A stretch of DNA of 64,000 nt from Hippasteria phrygiana (taxonomy: Eukaryota; Echinodermata; Asteroidea; Valvatida; Goniasteridae). The translations under genes and the position numbers were made by a program. The notes under the pieces are model-generated. The model searched no databases and was not told the DNA's origin. It was given only the letters and a program-made list of their open reading frames with translations. How positions within the stretch are numbered: position 1 is the stretch's first letter; every line of letters begins with the position of its first letter. The stretch is from positions 255,501 through 319,500 of the forward strand of contig JAZGUH010000756.1 in the NCBI GenBank assembly GCA_037893225.1. The letters run 5' to 3'. Below are positions 27,103 to 42,800 of the stretch, piece by piece.

Positions 27103-30100
27103 AGTACCTCGTAGAGCAATATCCTATCAGGTTAGCATAGGGAAAAAATGGAAGGTTGGGTTAAATTGTCTCTTAACTTCAACACCACAAGACAAGTAGA
27201 TGGTACCCTAGGGCACTCGGCATGCCAGAAAGCAGACACCAACTGGTAATTTCAGTCAAGTCTTCCGTTACGTAAATTCTAGAAGAAAGGGGAACCTTAA
27301 ACTAGTGACACTGGAGAATGGACAACAGTAACTTCAACTCCTCAAGCAGGTTCTGAAGTCCAAGGGATTCTAGAGAATATGAAATGGTCAAAATGATGTA
27401 ATACCATGAGCCAAGACAACAACATGACTACTGGTGCACTTGTCAACGGGTATCCCATGCTACATGTATATTTCCATCCAAGCACTAGAATTGGCAAGAA
27501 AGACGGTTATGGCAGGAGCTAGTCAATAACTTCAAGAAAGCTTTACAGGTTCCAGATCACAGTAAGATTTCATCCTTGGCACAAAAGGTCAGCACTCACA
27601 ACTTCAAAACTACCTTTGGCAGCAGATCAACAGTCGGCAGACTTCAGCTTACCAAAAGAGAATTCAATGAATGAGATGACAACAAAAGACAACCATCCGA
27701 GCCACACCAATCTACAGTCCTTCAATGAAAGAGTCGTCAAGCTCAGCCTATGCCATCTGTCCAAAACTAAAAGCAGAGTACTTTCATTTGGTCTGAACTT
27801 CAGTGTGCAACCAATAAGTTACCTATTAAAGAAAGTATTTAATGCTTCAAGCGGGCAATCAAGAGGATAAAAAAAGGAGATGGCTTCCAAGCCCAGCAAG
27901 TACTCCAATCTGCAGAGCACTTGAATCCAAGATCACAAAAGGAAATAACCAATCCTGGAAAGCCCTTATTCAAGACTGGCGAATTTAATATCCTCATAAT
28001 GCTGACTATTATGGAATTTGGAGAGTACACACGACAGACTCGGGACATCCTAAACATCAAGAGATACTGCAAATACCACAAGAACACCATCCAAGCCATC
28101 AAGAGAACAGTCAGCAGTTTGAAATTGATCATTTCGCCGCACAATTACCAACGCTCCTTTCCAAAGTCTGTTATTACTGGAACCCTTTGCTGAGACACCC
28201 ATATGTGTTTTATTAGAAGTCCTTGCAAGTTTGTTAATGGATGATTTTGAGAAGAAAGTATTCCAATCTGTAGATCAAATGGTGTCTTCTGTTAGACTAG
28301 GCATTTCTTTTCTGTTTTCTTTCAGTACCTCGCAGAGCAATATCCTATCAGGTTAGCATAGGAAAAAAAATGGAAGGTTGGGTTAAATTGCCTCTTAACT
28401 TCAACACCACAAGACAAGTAGATGGTACCCTAGGGTACTCGGCATGCCAGAAAGCAGACACCAACTGGTAATTTCAGTCAAGTCTTCCGTTACATAAATT
28501 CTAGAAGAAAGGGGAACCTTAAACTAGTGACACTGGAGAATGGACAACAGTAACTTCAACTCCTCAAGCAGGTTCTGAAGTCCAAGGGATTCAAGAGAAT
28601 ATGAAATGGTCAAAATGATGTAATACCATGAGCCAAGACAACAACATGACTACTGGTGCACTTGTCAACGGGTATCCCATGCTACATGTATATTTCCATC
28701 CAAGCACTGGAATTGGCAAGAAAGACGGTTATGGCAGGAGCTAGTCAATAACTTGAAGAAAGCTTTACAGATTCCAGATTACAGTAAGATTTCATCCTTG
28801 GCACAAAAGGTCAGCACTCACAACTTCAAAACTACCTTTGGCAGCAGATCAACAGTCGGCAGACTTCAGCTTACTAAAAGAGAATTCAATGAATGAGATG
28901 ACAACAAAAGACATAATCATCTGAGCCACACCAATCTACAGTCCTTCAATGAAAGAGTCGTCAAGCTCAGCCTATGCCATCTGTCCAAAACTAAAAGCAG
29001 AGTACTTTCATTTGGTCTGAACTTCAGTGTGCAACCAATAAGTTACCTATTAAAGAAAGTATTTAATGCTTCAAGCGGGCAATCAAGAGGATAAAAAAAG
29101 AGACGGCTTCCAAGCCCAGCAAGTACTCCAATCTGCAGAGCACTTGAATCCAAGATCACAAAAGGAAATCACCAATCCTGGAAAGCCCTTATTCAAGACT
29201 GGCGAATTTAATATCCTCATAATGCTGACTATTATGGAATTTGGAGAGTACACACGACAGACTCGGGACATCCTAAACATCAAGAGATACTGCAAATACC
29301 ACAAGAACACCATCCAAGCCATCAAGAGAACAGTCAGCAGTTTGAAATTGATCATTTCGCCGCACAATTACCAACGCTCCTTTCCAAAGTCTGTTATTAC
29401 TGGAACCCTTTGCTGAGACACCCATATGTGTTTTATTAGAAGTCCTTGCAAGTTTGTTAATGGATGATTTTGAGAAGAAAGTATTCCAATCTGTAGATCA
29501 AATAGTGTCTTCTGTTAGACTAGGCATTTGTTTTCTGTTTTCTTTCAGTACCTCGTAGAGCAATATCCTATCAGGTTAGCATAGGGAAAAAATGGAAGGT
29601 TGGGTTAAATTGCCTCTTAACTTCAACACCACAAGACAAGTAGATGGTACCCTAGGGCACTCGGCATGCCAGAAAGCAGACACCAACTGGTAATTTCAGT
29701 CAAGTCTTCCGTTACATAAATTCTAGAAGAAAGGGGAACCTTAAACTAGTGACACTGGAGAATGGACAACAGTAACTTCAACTCCTCAAGCAGGTTCTGA
29801 AGTCCAAGGGATTCTAGAGAATATGAAATGGTCAAAATGATGTAATACCATGAGCCAAGACAACAACATGACTACTGGTGCACTTGTCAACGGGTATCCC
29901 ATGCTACATGTATATTTCCATCCAAGCACTAGAATTGGCAAGAAAGACGGTTATGGCAGGAGCTAGTCAATAACTTCAAGAAAGCTTTACAGATTCCAGA
30001 TTACAGTAAGATTTCATCCTTGGCACAAAAGGTCAGCACTCACAACTTCAAAACTACCTTTGGCAGCAGATCAACAGTCGGCAGACTTCAGCTTACCAAA

Positions 30101-33100
30101 AGAGAATTCAATGAATGAGATGACAACAAAAGACAACCATCCGAGCCACACCAATCTACAGTCCTTCAATGAAAGAGTCGTCAAGCTCAGCCTATGCCAT
30201 CTGTCCAAAACTAAAAGCAGAGTACTTTCATTTGGTCTGAACTTCAGTGTGCAACCAATAAGTTACCTATTAAAGAAAGTATTTAATGCTTCAAGCGGGC
30301 AATCAAGAGGATAAAAAAAGGAGATGGCTTCCAAGCCCAGCAAGTACTCCAATCTGCAGAGCACTTGAATCCAAGATCACAAAAGGAAATCACCAATCCT
30401 GGAAAGCCCTTATTCAAGACTGGCGAATTTAATATCCTCATAATGCTGACTATTATGGAATTTGGAGAGTACACACGACAGACTCGGGACATCCTAAACA
30501 TCAAGAGATACTGCAAATACCACAAGAACACCATCCAAGCCATCAAGAGAACAGTCAGCAGTTTGAAATTGATCATTTCGCCGCACAATTACCAACGCTC
30601 CTTTCCAAAGTCTGTTATTACTGGAACCCTTTGCTGAGACACCCAGATGTGTTTTATTAGAAGTCCTTGCAAGTTTGTTAATGGATGATTTTGAGAAGAA
30701 AGTATTCCAATCTGTAGATCAAATGGTGTCTTCTGTTAGACTAGGCATTTCTTTTCTGTTTTCTTTCAGTACCTCGTAGAGCAATATCCTATCAGGTTAG
30801 CATAGGGAAAAAAATGGAAGGTTGGGTTAAATTGCCTCTTAACTTCAACACCACAAGACAAGTAGATGGTACCCTAGGGTACTCGGCATGCCAGAAAGCA
30901 GACACCAACTGGTAATTTCAGTCAAGTCTTCCGTTACGTAAATTCTAGAAGAAAGGGGAACCTTAAACTAGTGACACTGGAGAATAGACAACAGTAACTT
31001 CAACTCCTCAAGCAGGTTCTGAAGTCCAAGGGATTCAAGAGAATATGAAATGGTCAAAATGATGTAATACCATGAGCCAAGACAACAACATGACTACTGG
31101 TGCACTTGTCAACGGGTATCCCATGCTACATGTATATTTCCATCCAAGCACTGGAATTGGCAAGAAAGACGGTTATGGCAGGAGCTAGTCAATAACTTGA
31201 AGAAAGCTTTACAGATTCCAGATTACAGTAAGATTTCATCCTTGGCACAAAAGGTCAGCACTCACAACTTCAAAACTACCTTTGGCAACAGATCAACAGT
31301 CGGCAGACTTCAGCTTACCAAAAGAGAATTCAATGAATGAGATGACAACAAAAGACATAATCATCTGAGCCACACCAATCTACAGTCCTTCAATGAAAGA
31401 GTCGTCAAGCTCAGCCTATGCCATCTGTCCAAAACTAAAAGCAGAGTACTTTCATTTGGTCTGAACTTCAGTGTGCAACCAATAAGTTACCTATTAAAGA
31501 AAGTATTTAATGCTTCAAGCGGGCAATCAAGAGGATAAAAAAAAGGAGACGGCTTCCAAGCCCAGCAAGTACTCCAATCTGCAGAGCACTTGAATCCAAG
31601 ATCACAAAAGGAAATCACCAATCCTGGAAATAGAACCCTTATTCAAGACAGGCGAATTTAATATCCTCATAATGCTGACTATTATGGAATTTGGAGAGTA
31701 CACACGACAGACTCGGGACATCCTAAACATCAAGAGATACTGCAAATACCACAAGAACACCATCCAAGCCATCAAGAGAACAGTCAGCAGTTTGAAATTG
31801 ATCATTTCGCCGCACAATTACCAACGCTCCTTTCCAAAGTCTGTTATTACTGGAACCCTTTGCTGAGACACCCAGATGTGTTTTATTAGAAGTCCTTGCA
31901 AGTTTGTTAATGGATGATTTTGAGAAGAAAGTATTCCAATCTGTAGATCAAATAGTGTCTTCTGTTAGACTAGGCATTTGTTTTCTGTTTTCTTTCAGTA
32001 CCTCGTAGAGCAATATCCTATCAGGTTAGCATAGGGAAAAAATGGAAGGTTGGGTTAAATTGTCTCTTAACTTCAACACCACAAGACAAGTAGATGGTAC
32101 CCTAGGGCACTCGGCATGCCAGAAAGCAGACACCAACTGGTAATTTCAGTCAAGTCTTCCGTTACGTAAATTCTAGAAGAAAGGGGAACCTTAAACTAGT
32201 GACACTGGAGAATGGACAACAGTAACTTCAACTCCTCAAGCAGGTTCTGAAGTCCAAGGGATTCTAGAGAATATGAAATGGTCAAAATGATGTAATACCA
32301 TGAGCCAAGACAACAACATGACTACTGGTGCACTTGTCAACGGGTATCCCATGCTACATGTATATTTCCATCCAAGCACTAGAATTGGCAAGAAAGACGG
32401 TTATGGCATGAGCTAGTCAATAACTTCAAGAAAGCTTTACAGATTCCAGATTACAGTAAGATTTCATCCTTGGCACAAAAGGTCAGCACTCACAACTTCA
32501 AAACTACCTTTGGCAGCAGATCAACAGTCGGCAGACTTCAGCTTACCAAAAGAGAATTCAATGAATGAGATGACAACAAAAGACAACCATCCGAGCCACA
32601 CCAATCTACAGTCCTTCAATGAAAGAGTCGTCAAGCTCAGCCTATGCCATCTGTCCAAAACTAAAAGCAGAGTACTTTCATTTGGTCTGAACTTCAGTGT
32701 GCAACCAATAAGTTACCTATTAAAGAAAGTATTTAATGCTTCAAGCGGGCAATCAAGAGGATAAAAAGAGGAGATGGCTTCCAAGCCCAGCAAGTACTTC
32801 AATCTGCAGAGCACTTGAATCCAAGATCACAAAAGGAAATCACCAATCCTGGAAAGCCCTTATTCAAGACTGGCGAATTTAATATCCTCATAATGCTGAC
32901 TATTATGGAATTTGGAGAGTACACACGACAGACTCGGGACATCCTAAACATCAAGAGATACTGCAAATACCACAAGAACACCATCCAAGCCATCAAGAGA
33001 ACAGTCAGCAGTTTGAAATTGATCATTTCGCCGCACAATTACCAACGCTCCTTTCCAAAGTCTGTTATTACTGGAACCCTTTGCTGAGACACCCATATGT

Positions 33101-36100
33101 GTTTTATTAGAAGTCCTTGCAAGTTTGTTAATGGATGATTTTGAGAAGAAAGTATTCCAATCTGTAGATCAAATAGTGTCTTCTGTTAGACTAGGCATTT
33201 GTTTTCTGTTTTCTTTCAGTACCTCGTAGAGCAATATCCTATCAGGTTAGCATAGGGAAAAAATGGAAGGTTGGGTTAAATTGCCTCTTAACTTCAACAC
33301 CACAAGACAAGTAGATGGTACCCTAGGGCACTCGGCATGCCAGAAAGCAGACACCAACTGGTAATTTCAGTCAAGTCTTCCGTTACGTAAATTCTAGAAG
33401 AAAGGGGAACCTTAAACTAGTGACACTGGAGAATGGACAACAGTAACTTCAACTCCTCAAGCAGGTTCTGAAGTCCAAGGGATTCAAGAGAATATGAAAT
33501 GGTCAAAATGATGTAATACCATGAGCCAAGACAACAACATGACTACTGGTGCACTTGTCAACGGGTATCCCATGCTACATGTATATTTCCATCCAAGCAC
33601 TGGAATTGGCAAGAAAGACGGTTATGGCAGGAGCTAGTCAATAACTTCAAGAAAGCTTTACAGATTCCAGATTACAGTAAGATTTCATCCTTGGCACAAA
33701 AGGTCAGCACTCACAACTTCAAAACTACCTTTGGCAGCAGATCAACAGTCGGCAGACTTCAGCTTACTAAAAGAGAATTCAATGAATGAGATAACAACAA
33801 AAGACATAATCATCTGAACCACACCAATCTACAGTCCTTCAATGAAAGAGTCGTCAAGCTCAGCCTATGCCATCTGTCCAAAACTAAAAGCAGAGTACTT
33901 TCATTTGGTCTGAACTTCAGTGTGCAACCAATAAGTTACCTATTAAAGAAAGTATTTAATGCTTCAAGCGGGCAATCAAGAGGATAAAAAGAGGAGATGG
34001 CTTCCAAGCCCAGCAAGTACTCCAATCTGCAGAGCACTTGAATCCAAGATCACAAAAGGAAATCACCAATCCTGGAAAGCCCTTATTCAAGACTGGCGAA
34101 TTTAATATCCTCATAATGCTGACTATTATGGAATTTGGAGAGTACACACGACAGACTCGGGACATCCTAAACATCAAGAGATACTGCAAATACCACAAGA
34201 ACACCATCCAAGCCATCAAGAGAACAGTCAGCAGTTTGAAATTGATCATTTCGCCGCACAATTACCAACGCTCCTTTCCAAAGTCTGTTATTACTGGAAC
34301 CCTTTGCTGAGACACCCATATGTGTTTTATTAGAAGTCCTTGCAAGTTTGTTAATGGATGATTTTGAGAAGAAAGTATTCCAATCTGTAGATCAAATAGT
34401 GTCTTCTGTTAGACTAGGCATTTGTTTTCTGTTTTCTTTCAGTACCTCGTAGAGCAATATCCTATCAGGTTAGCATAGGGAAAAAATGGAAGGTTGGGTT
34501 AAATTGTCTCTTAACTTCAACACCACAAGACAAGTAGATGGTACCCTAGGGCACTCGGCATGCCAGAAAGCAGACACCAACTGGTAATTTCAGTCAAGTC
34601 TTCCGTTACGTAAATTCTAGAAGAAAGGGGAACCTTAAACTAGTGACACTGGAGAATGGACAACAGTAACTTCAACTCCTCAAGCAGGTTCTGAAGTCCA
34701 AGGGATTCTAGAGAATATGAAATGGTCAAAATGATGTAATACCATGAGCCAAGACAACAACATGACTACTGGTGCACTTGTCAACGGGTATCCCATGCTA
34801 CATGTATATTTCCATCCAAGCACTAGAATTGGCAAGAAAGACGGTTATGGCAGGAGCTAGTCAATAACTTCAAGAAAGCTTTACAGATTCCAGATTACAG
34901 TAAGATTTCATCCTTGGCACAAAAGGTCAGCACTCACAACTTCAAAACTACCTTTGGCAGCAGATCAACAGTCGGCAGACTTCAGCTTACCAAAAGAGAA
35001 TTCAATGAATGAGATGACAACAAAAGACAACCATCCGAGCCACACCAATCTACAGTCCTTCAATGAAAGAGTCGTCAAGCTCAGCCTATGCCATCTGTCC
35101 AAAACTAAAAGCAGAGTACTTTCATTTGGTCTGAACTTCAGTGTGCAACCAATAAGTTACCTATTAAAGAAAGTATTTAATGCTTCAAGCGGGCAATCAA
35201 GAGGATAAAAAGAGGAGATGGGTTCCAAGCCCAGCAAGTACTCCAATCTGCAGAGCACTTGAATCCAAGATCACAAAAGGAAATCACCAATCCTGGAAAG
35301 CCCTTATTCAAGACTGGCGAATTTAATATCCTCATAATGCTGACTATTATGGAATTTGGAGAGTACACACGACAGACTCAGGACATCCTAAACATCAAGA
35401 GATACTGCAAATACCACAAGAACACCATCCAAGCCATCAAGAGAACAGTCAGCAGTTTGAAATTGATAATTTCGCCGCACAATTACCAATGCTCCTTTCC
35501 AAAGTCTGTTATTACTGGAACCCTTTGCTGAGACACCCAGATGTGTTTTATTAGAAGTCCTTGCAAGTTTGTTAATGGATGATTTTGAGAAGAAAGTATT
35601 CCAATCTGTAGATCAAATGGTGTCTTCTGTTAGACTAGGCATTTCTTTTCTGTTTTCTTTCAGTACCTCGTAGAGCAATATCCTATCAGGTTAGCATAGG
35701 GAAAAAAATGGAAGGTTGGGTTAAATTGCCTCTTAACTTCAACACCACAAGACAAGTAGATGGTACCCTAGGGTACTCGGCATGCCAGAAAGCAGACACC
35801 AACTGGTAATTTCAGTCAAGTCTTCCGTTACGTAAATTCTAGAAGAAAGGGGAACCTTAAACTAGTGACACTGGAGAATGGACAACAGTAACTTCAACTC
35901 CTCAAGCAGGTTCTGAAGTCCAAGGGATTCAAGAGAATATGAAATGGTCAAAATGATGTAATACCATGAGCCAAGACAACAACATGACTACTGGTGCACT
36001 TGTCAACGGGTATCCCATGCTACATGTATATTTCCATCCAAGCACTGGAATTGGCAAGAAAGACGGTTATGGCAGGAGCTAGTCAATAACTTGAAGAAAG

Positions 36101-36885
36101 CTTTACAGATTCCAGATTACAGTAAGATTTCATCCTTGGCACAAAAGGTCAGCACTCACAACTTCAAAACTACCTTTGGCAGCAGATCAACAGTCGGCAG
36201 ACTTCAGCTTACTAAAAGAGAATTCAATGAATGAGATAACAACAAAAGACATAATCATCTGAACCACACCAATCTACAGTCCTTCAATGAAAGAGTCGTC
36301 AAGCTCAGCCTATGCCATCTGTCCAAAACTAAAAGCAGAGTACTTTCATTTGGTCTGAACTTCAGTGTGCAACCAATAAGTTACCTATTAAAGAAAGTAT
36401 TTAATGCTTCAAGCGGGCAATCAAGAGGATAAAAAGAGGAGATGGCTTCCAAGCCCAGCAAGTACTCCAATCTGCAGAGCACTTGAATCCAAGATCACAA
36501 AAGGAAATCACCAATCCTGGAAAGCCCTTATTCAAGACTGGCGAATTTAATATCCTCATAATGCTGACTATTATGGAATTTGGAGAGTACACACGACAGA
36601 CTCGGGACATCCTAAACATCAAGAGATACTGCAAATACCACAAGAACACCATCCAAGCCATCAAGAGAACAGTCAGCAGTTTGAAATTGATCATTTCGCT
36701 GCACAATTACCAACGCTCCTTTCCAAAGTCTGTTATTACTGGAACCCTTTGCTGAGACACCCATATGTGTTTTATTAGAAGTCCTTGCAAGTTTGTTAAT
36801 GGATGATTTTGAGAAGAAAGTATTCCAATCTGTAGATCAAATGGTGTCTTCTGTTAGACTAGGCATTTGTTTTCTGTTTTCTTTC
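27103..36885 (+). repeat. Dimeric higher-order repeat (about 2445 bp, four dimers)
   Basis: Here two monomer types alternate strictly. Type B (units from 27103, 29547, 31997, 34441) has GACAACCATCCGAG and GGGATTCTAGAG. Type A (from 28324, 30768, 33218, 35662) has GACATAATCATCTGA and GGGATTCAAGAG. Dimer periods are 2444, 2450, 2444 and 2445 bp. Alternation breaks after about 37 kb, where other arrangements of the same types take over. Confidence 0.85.
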
Positions 36886-39800
36886 AGTACCTCGTAGAGC
36901 AATATCCTATCAGGTTAGCATAGGGAAAAAATGGAAGGTTGGGTTAAATTGCCTCTTAACTTCAACACCACAAGACAAGTAGATGGTACCCTAGGGCACT
37001 CGACATGCCAGAAAGCAGACACCAACTGGTAATTTCAGTCAAGTCTTCCGTTACGTAAATTCTAGAAGAAAGGGGAACCTTAAACTAGTGACACTGCAGA
37101 ATGGACAACAGTAACTTCAACTCAAGCAGGTTCTGAAGTCCAAGGGATTCAAGAGAATATGAAATGGTCAAAATGATGTAATACCTTGAGCCAAGACAGC
37201 AACATGACTACTGGTGCACTTGTCAACGGGTATCCCATGCTACATGTATATTTCCATCCAAGCACTGGAATTGGCAAGAAAGACGGTTATGGCAGGAGCT
37301 AGTCAATAACTTCAAGAAAGCTTTACAGATTCCAGATTACAGTAAGATTTCATCCTTGGCACAAAAGGTCAGCACTCACAACTTCAAAACTACCTTTGGC
37401 AGCAGATCAACAGTCGGCAGACTTCAGCTTACCAAAAGAGAATTCAATGAATGAGATGACAACAAAAGACAACCATCCGAGCCACACCAATCTACAGTCC
37501 TTCAATGAAAGAGTCGTCAAGCTCAGCCTGTGCCATCTGTCCAAAACTAAAAGCAGAGTACTTTCATTTGGTCTGAACTTCAGTGTGCAACCAATAAGTT
37601 ACCTATTAAAGAAAGTATTTAATGCTTCAAGCGGGCAATCAAGAGGATAAAAAGAGGAGATGGGTTCCAAGCCCAGCAAGTACTCCAATCTGCAGAGCAC
37701 TTGAATCCAAGATCACAAAAGGAAATCACCAATCCTGGAAAGCCCTTATTCAAGACTGGCGAATTTAATATCCTCATAATGCTGACTATTATGGAATTTG
37801 GAGAGTACACACGACAGACTCGGGACATCCTAAACATCAAGAGATACTGCAAATACCACAAGAACACCATCCAAGCCATCAAGAGAACAGTCAGCAGTTT
37901 GAAATTGATCATTTCGCCGCACAATTACCAACGCTCCTTTCCAAAGTCTGTTATTACTGGAACCCTTTGCTGAGACACCCATATGTGTTTTATTAGAAGT
38001 CCTTGCAAGTTTGTTAATGGATGATTTTGAGAAGAAAGTATTCCAATCTGTAGATCAAATGGTGTCTTCTGTTAGACTAGGCATTTCTTTTCTGTTTTCT
38101 TTCAGTACCTCGTAGAGCAATATCCTATCAGGTTAGCATAGGGAAAAAATGGAAGGTTGGGTTAAATTGCCTCTTAACTTCAACACCACAAGACAAGTAG
38201 ATGGTACCCTAGGGCACTCGACATGCCAGAAAGCAGACACCAACTGGTAATTTCAGTCAAGTCTTCCGTTACGTAAATTCTAGAAGAAAGGGGAACCTTA
38301 AACTAGTGACACTGCAGAATTGACAACAGTAACTTCAACTCAAGCAGGTTCTGAAGTCCAAGGGATTCAAGAGAATATGAAATGGTCAAAATGATGTAAT
38401 ACCTTGAGCCAAGACAGCAACATGACTACTGGTGCACTTGTCAACGGGTATCCCATGCTACATGTATATTTCCATCCAAGCACTGGAATTGGCAAGAAAG
38501 ACGGTTATGGCAGGAGCTAGTCAATAACTTCAAGAAAGCTTTACAGATTCCAGATTACAGTAAGATTTCATCCTTGGCACAAAAGGTCAGCACTCACAAC
38601 TTCAAAACTACCTTTGGCAGCAGATCAACAGTCGGCAGACTTCAGCTTACCAAAAGAGAATTCAATGAATGAGATGACAACAAAAGACATAATCATCTGA
38701 ACCACACCAATCTACAGTCCTTCAATGAAAGAGTCGTCAAGCTCAGCCTATGCCATCTGTCCAAAACTAAAAGCAGAGTACTTTCATTTGGTCTGAACTT
38801 CAGTGTGCAACCAATAAGTTACCTATTAAAGAAAGTATTTAATGCTTCAAGCGGGCAATCAAGAGGATAAAAAGAGGAGATGGCTTCCAAGCCCAGCAAG
38901 TACTCCAATCTGCAGAGCACTTGAATCCAAGATCACAAAAGGAAATCACCAATCCTGGAAAGCCCTTATTCAAGACTGGCGAATTTAATATCCTCATAAT
39001 GCTGACTATTATGGAATTTGGAGAGTACACACGACAGACTCGGGACATCCTAAACATCAAGAGATACTGCAAATACCACAAGAACACCATCCAAGCCATC
39101 AAGAGAACAGTCAGCAGTTTGAAATTGATCATTTCGCCGCACAATTACCAACGCTCCTTTCCAAAGTCTGTTATTACTGGAACCCTTTGCTGAGACACCC
39201 ATATGTGTTTTATTAGAAGTCCTTGCAAGTTTGTTAATGGATGATTTTGAGAAGAAAGTATTCCAATCTGTAGATCAAATAGTGTCTTCTGTTAGACTAG
39301 GCATTTGTTTTCTGTTTTCTTTCAGTACCTCGTAGAGCAATATCCTATCAGGTTAGCATAGGGAAAAAATGGAAGGTTGGGTTAAATTGCCTCTTAACTT
39401 CAACACCACAAGACAAGTAGATGGTACCCTAGGGCACTCGACATGCCAGAAAGCAGACACCAACTGGTAATTTCAGTCAAGTCTTCCGTTACGTAAATTC
39501 TAGAAGAAAGGGGAACCTTAAACTAGTGACACTGCAGAATTGACAACAGTAACTTCAACTCAAGCAGGTTCTGAAGTCCAAGGGATTCAAGAGAATATGA
39601 AATGGTCAAAATGATGTAATACCTTGAGCCAAGACAGCAACATGACTACTGGTGCACTTGTCAACGGGTATCCCATGCTACATGTATATTTCCATCCAAG
39701 CACTGGAATTGGCAAGAAAGACGGTTATGGCAGGAGCTAGTCAATAACTTCAAGAAAGCTTTACAGATTCCAGATTACAGTAAGATTTCATCCTTGGCAC

Positions 39801-42800
39801 AAAAGGTCAGCACTCACAACTTCAAAACTACCTTTGGCAGCAGATCAACAGTCGGCAGACTTCAGCTTACTAAAAGAGAATTCAATGAATGAGATAACAA
39901 CAAAAGACATAATCATCTGAACCACACCAATCTACAGTCCTTCAATGAAAGAGTCGTCAAGCTCAGCCTATGCCATCTGTCCAAAACTAAAAGCAGAGTA
40001 CTTTCATTTGGTCTGAACTTCAGTGTGCAACCAATAAGTTACCTATTAAAGAAAGTATTTAATGCTTCAAGCGGGCAATCAAGAGGATAAAAAGAGGAGA
40101 TGGCTTCCAAGCCCAGCAAGTACTCCAATCTGCAGAGCACTTGAATCCAAGATCACAAAAGGAAATCACCAATCCTGGAAAGCCCTTATTCAAGACTGGC
40201 GAATTTAATATCCTCATAATGCTGACTATTATGGAATTTGGAGAGTACACACGACAGACTCGGGACATCCTAAACATCAAGAGATACTGCAAATACCACA
40301 AGAACACCATCCAAGCCATCAAGAGAACAGTCAGCAGTTTGAAATTGATCATTTCGCCGCACAATTACCAACGCTCCTTTCCAAAGTCTGTTATTACTGG
40401 AACCCTTTGCTGAGACACCCATATGTGTTTTATTAGAAGTCCTTGCAAGTTTGTTAATGGATGATTTTGAGAAGAAAGTATTCCAATCTGTAGATCAAAT
40501 AGTGTCTTCTGTTAGACTAGGCATTTGTTTTCTGTTTTCTTTCAGTACCTCGTAGAGCAATATCCTATCAGGTTAGCATAGGGAAAAAATGGAAGGTTGG
40601 GTTAAATTGCCTCTTAACTTCAACACCACAAGACAAGTAGATGGTACCCTAGGGCACTCGGCATGCCAGAAAGCAGACACCAACTGGTAATTTCAGTCAA
40701 GTCTTCCGTTACATAAATTCTAGAAGAAAGGGGAACCTTAAACTAGTGACACTGGAGAATGGACAACAGTAACTTCAACTCCTCAAGCAGGTTCTGAAGT
40801 CCAAGGGATTCAAGAGAATATGAAATGGTCAAAATGATGTAATACCATGAGCCAAGACAACAACATGACTACTGGTGCACTTGTCAACGGGTATCCCATG
40901 CTACATGTATATTTCCATCCAAGCACTAGAATTGGCAAGAAAGACGGTTATGGCAGGAGCTAGTCAATAACTTGAAGAAAGCTTTACAGATTCCAGATTA
41001 CAGTAAGATTTCATCCTTGGCACAAAAGGTCAGCACTCACAACTTCAAAACTACCTTTGGCAGCAGATCAACAGTCGGCAGACTTCAGCTTACCAAAAGA
41101 GAATTCAATGAATGAGATGACAACAAAAGACATAATCATCTGAGCCACACCAATCTACAGTCCTTCAATGAAAGAGTCGTCAAGCTCAGCCTATGCCATC
41201 TGTCCAAAACTAAAAGCAGAGTACTTTCATTTGGTCTGAACTTCAGTGTGCAACCAATAAGTTACCTATTAAAGAAAGTATTTAATGCTTCAAGCGGGCA
41301 ATCAAGAGGATAAAAAAAGGAGACGGCTTCCAAGCCCAGCAAGTACTCCAATCTGCAGAGCACTTGAATCCAAGATCACAAAAGGAAATCACCAATCCTG
41401 GAAAGCCCTTATTCAAGACTGGCGAATTTAATATCCTCATAATGCTGACTATTATGGAATTTGGAGAGTACACACGACAGACTCGGGACATCCTAAACAT
41501 CAAGAGATACTGCAAATACCACAAGAACACCATCCAAGCCATCAAGAGAACAGTCAGCAGTTTGAAATTGATCATTTCGCCGCACAATTACCAACGCTCC
41601 TTTCCAAAGTCTGTTATTACTGGAACCCTTTGCTGAGACACCCATATGTGTTTTATTAGAAGTCCTTGCAAGTTTGTTAATGGATGATTTTGAGAAGAAA
41701 GTATTCCAATCTGTAGATCAAATAGTGTCTTCTGTTAGACTAGGCATTTGTTTTCTGTTTTCTTTCAGTACCTCGTAGAGCAATATCCTATCAGGTTAGC
41801 ATAGGGAAAAAATGGAAGGTTGGGTTAAATTGCCTCTTAACTTCAACACCACAAGACAAGTAGATGGTACCCTAGGGCACTCGACATGCCAGAAAGCAGA
41901 CACCAACTGGTAATTTCAGTCAAGTCTTCCGTTACGTAAATTCTAGAAGAAAGGGGAACCTTAAACTAGTGACACTGGAGAATGGACAACAGTAACTTCA
42001 ACTCCTCAAGCAGGTTCTGAAGTCCAAGGGATTCAAGAGAATATGAAATGGTCAAAATGATGTAATACCATGAGCCAAGACAACAACATGACTACTGGTG
42101 CACTTGTCAACGGGTATCCCATGCTACATGTATATTTCCATCCAAGCACTGGAATTGGCAAGAAAGACGGTTATGGCAGGAGCTAGTCAATAACTTCAAG
42201 AAAGCTTTACAGATTCCAGATTACAGTAAGATTTCATCCTTGGCACAAAAGGTCAGCACTCACAACTTCAAAGCTACCTTTGGCAGCAGATCAACAGTCG
42301 GCAGACTTCAGCTTACCAAAAGAGAATTCAATGAATGAGATGACAACAAAAGACATAATCATCTGAGCCACACCAATCTACAGTCCTTCAATGAAAGAGT
42401 CGTCAAGCTCAGCCTATGCCATCTGTCCAAAACTAAAAGCAGAGTACTTTCATTTGGTCTGAACTTCAGTGTGCAACCAATAAGTTACCTATTAAAGAAA
42501 GTATTTAATGCTTCAAGCGGGCAATCAAGAGGATAAAAAAAGGAGACGGCTTCCAAGCCCAGCAAGTACTCCAATCTGCAGAGCACTTGAATCCAAGATC
42601 ACAAAAGGAAATCACCAATCCTGGAAAGCCCTTATTCAAGACTGGCGAATTTAATATCCTCATAATGCTGACTATTATGGAATTTGGAGAGTACACACGA
42701 CAGACTCGGGACATCCTAAACATCAAGAGATACTGCAAATACCACAAGAACACCATCCAAGCCATCAAGAGAACAGTCAGCAGTTTGAAATTGATCATTT

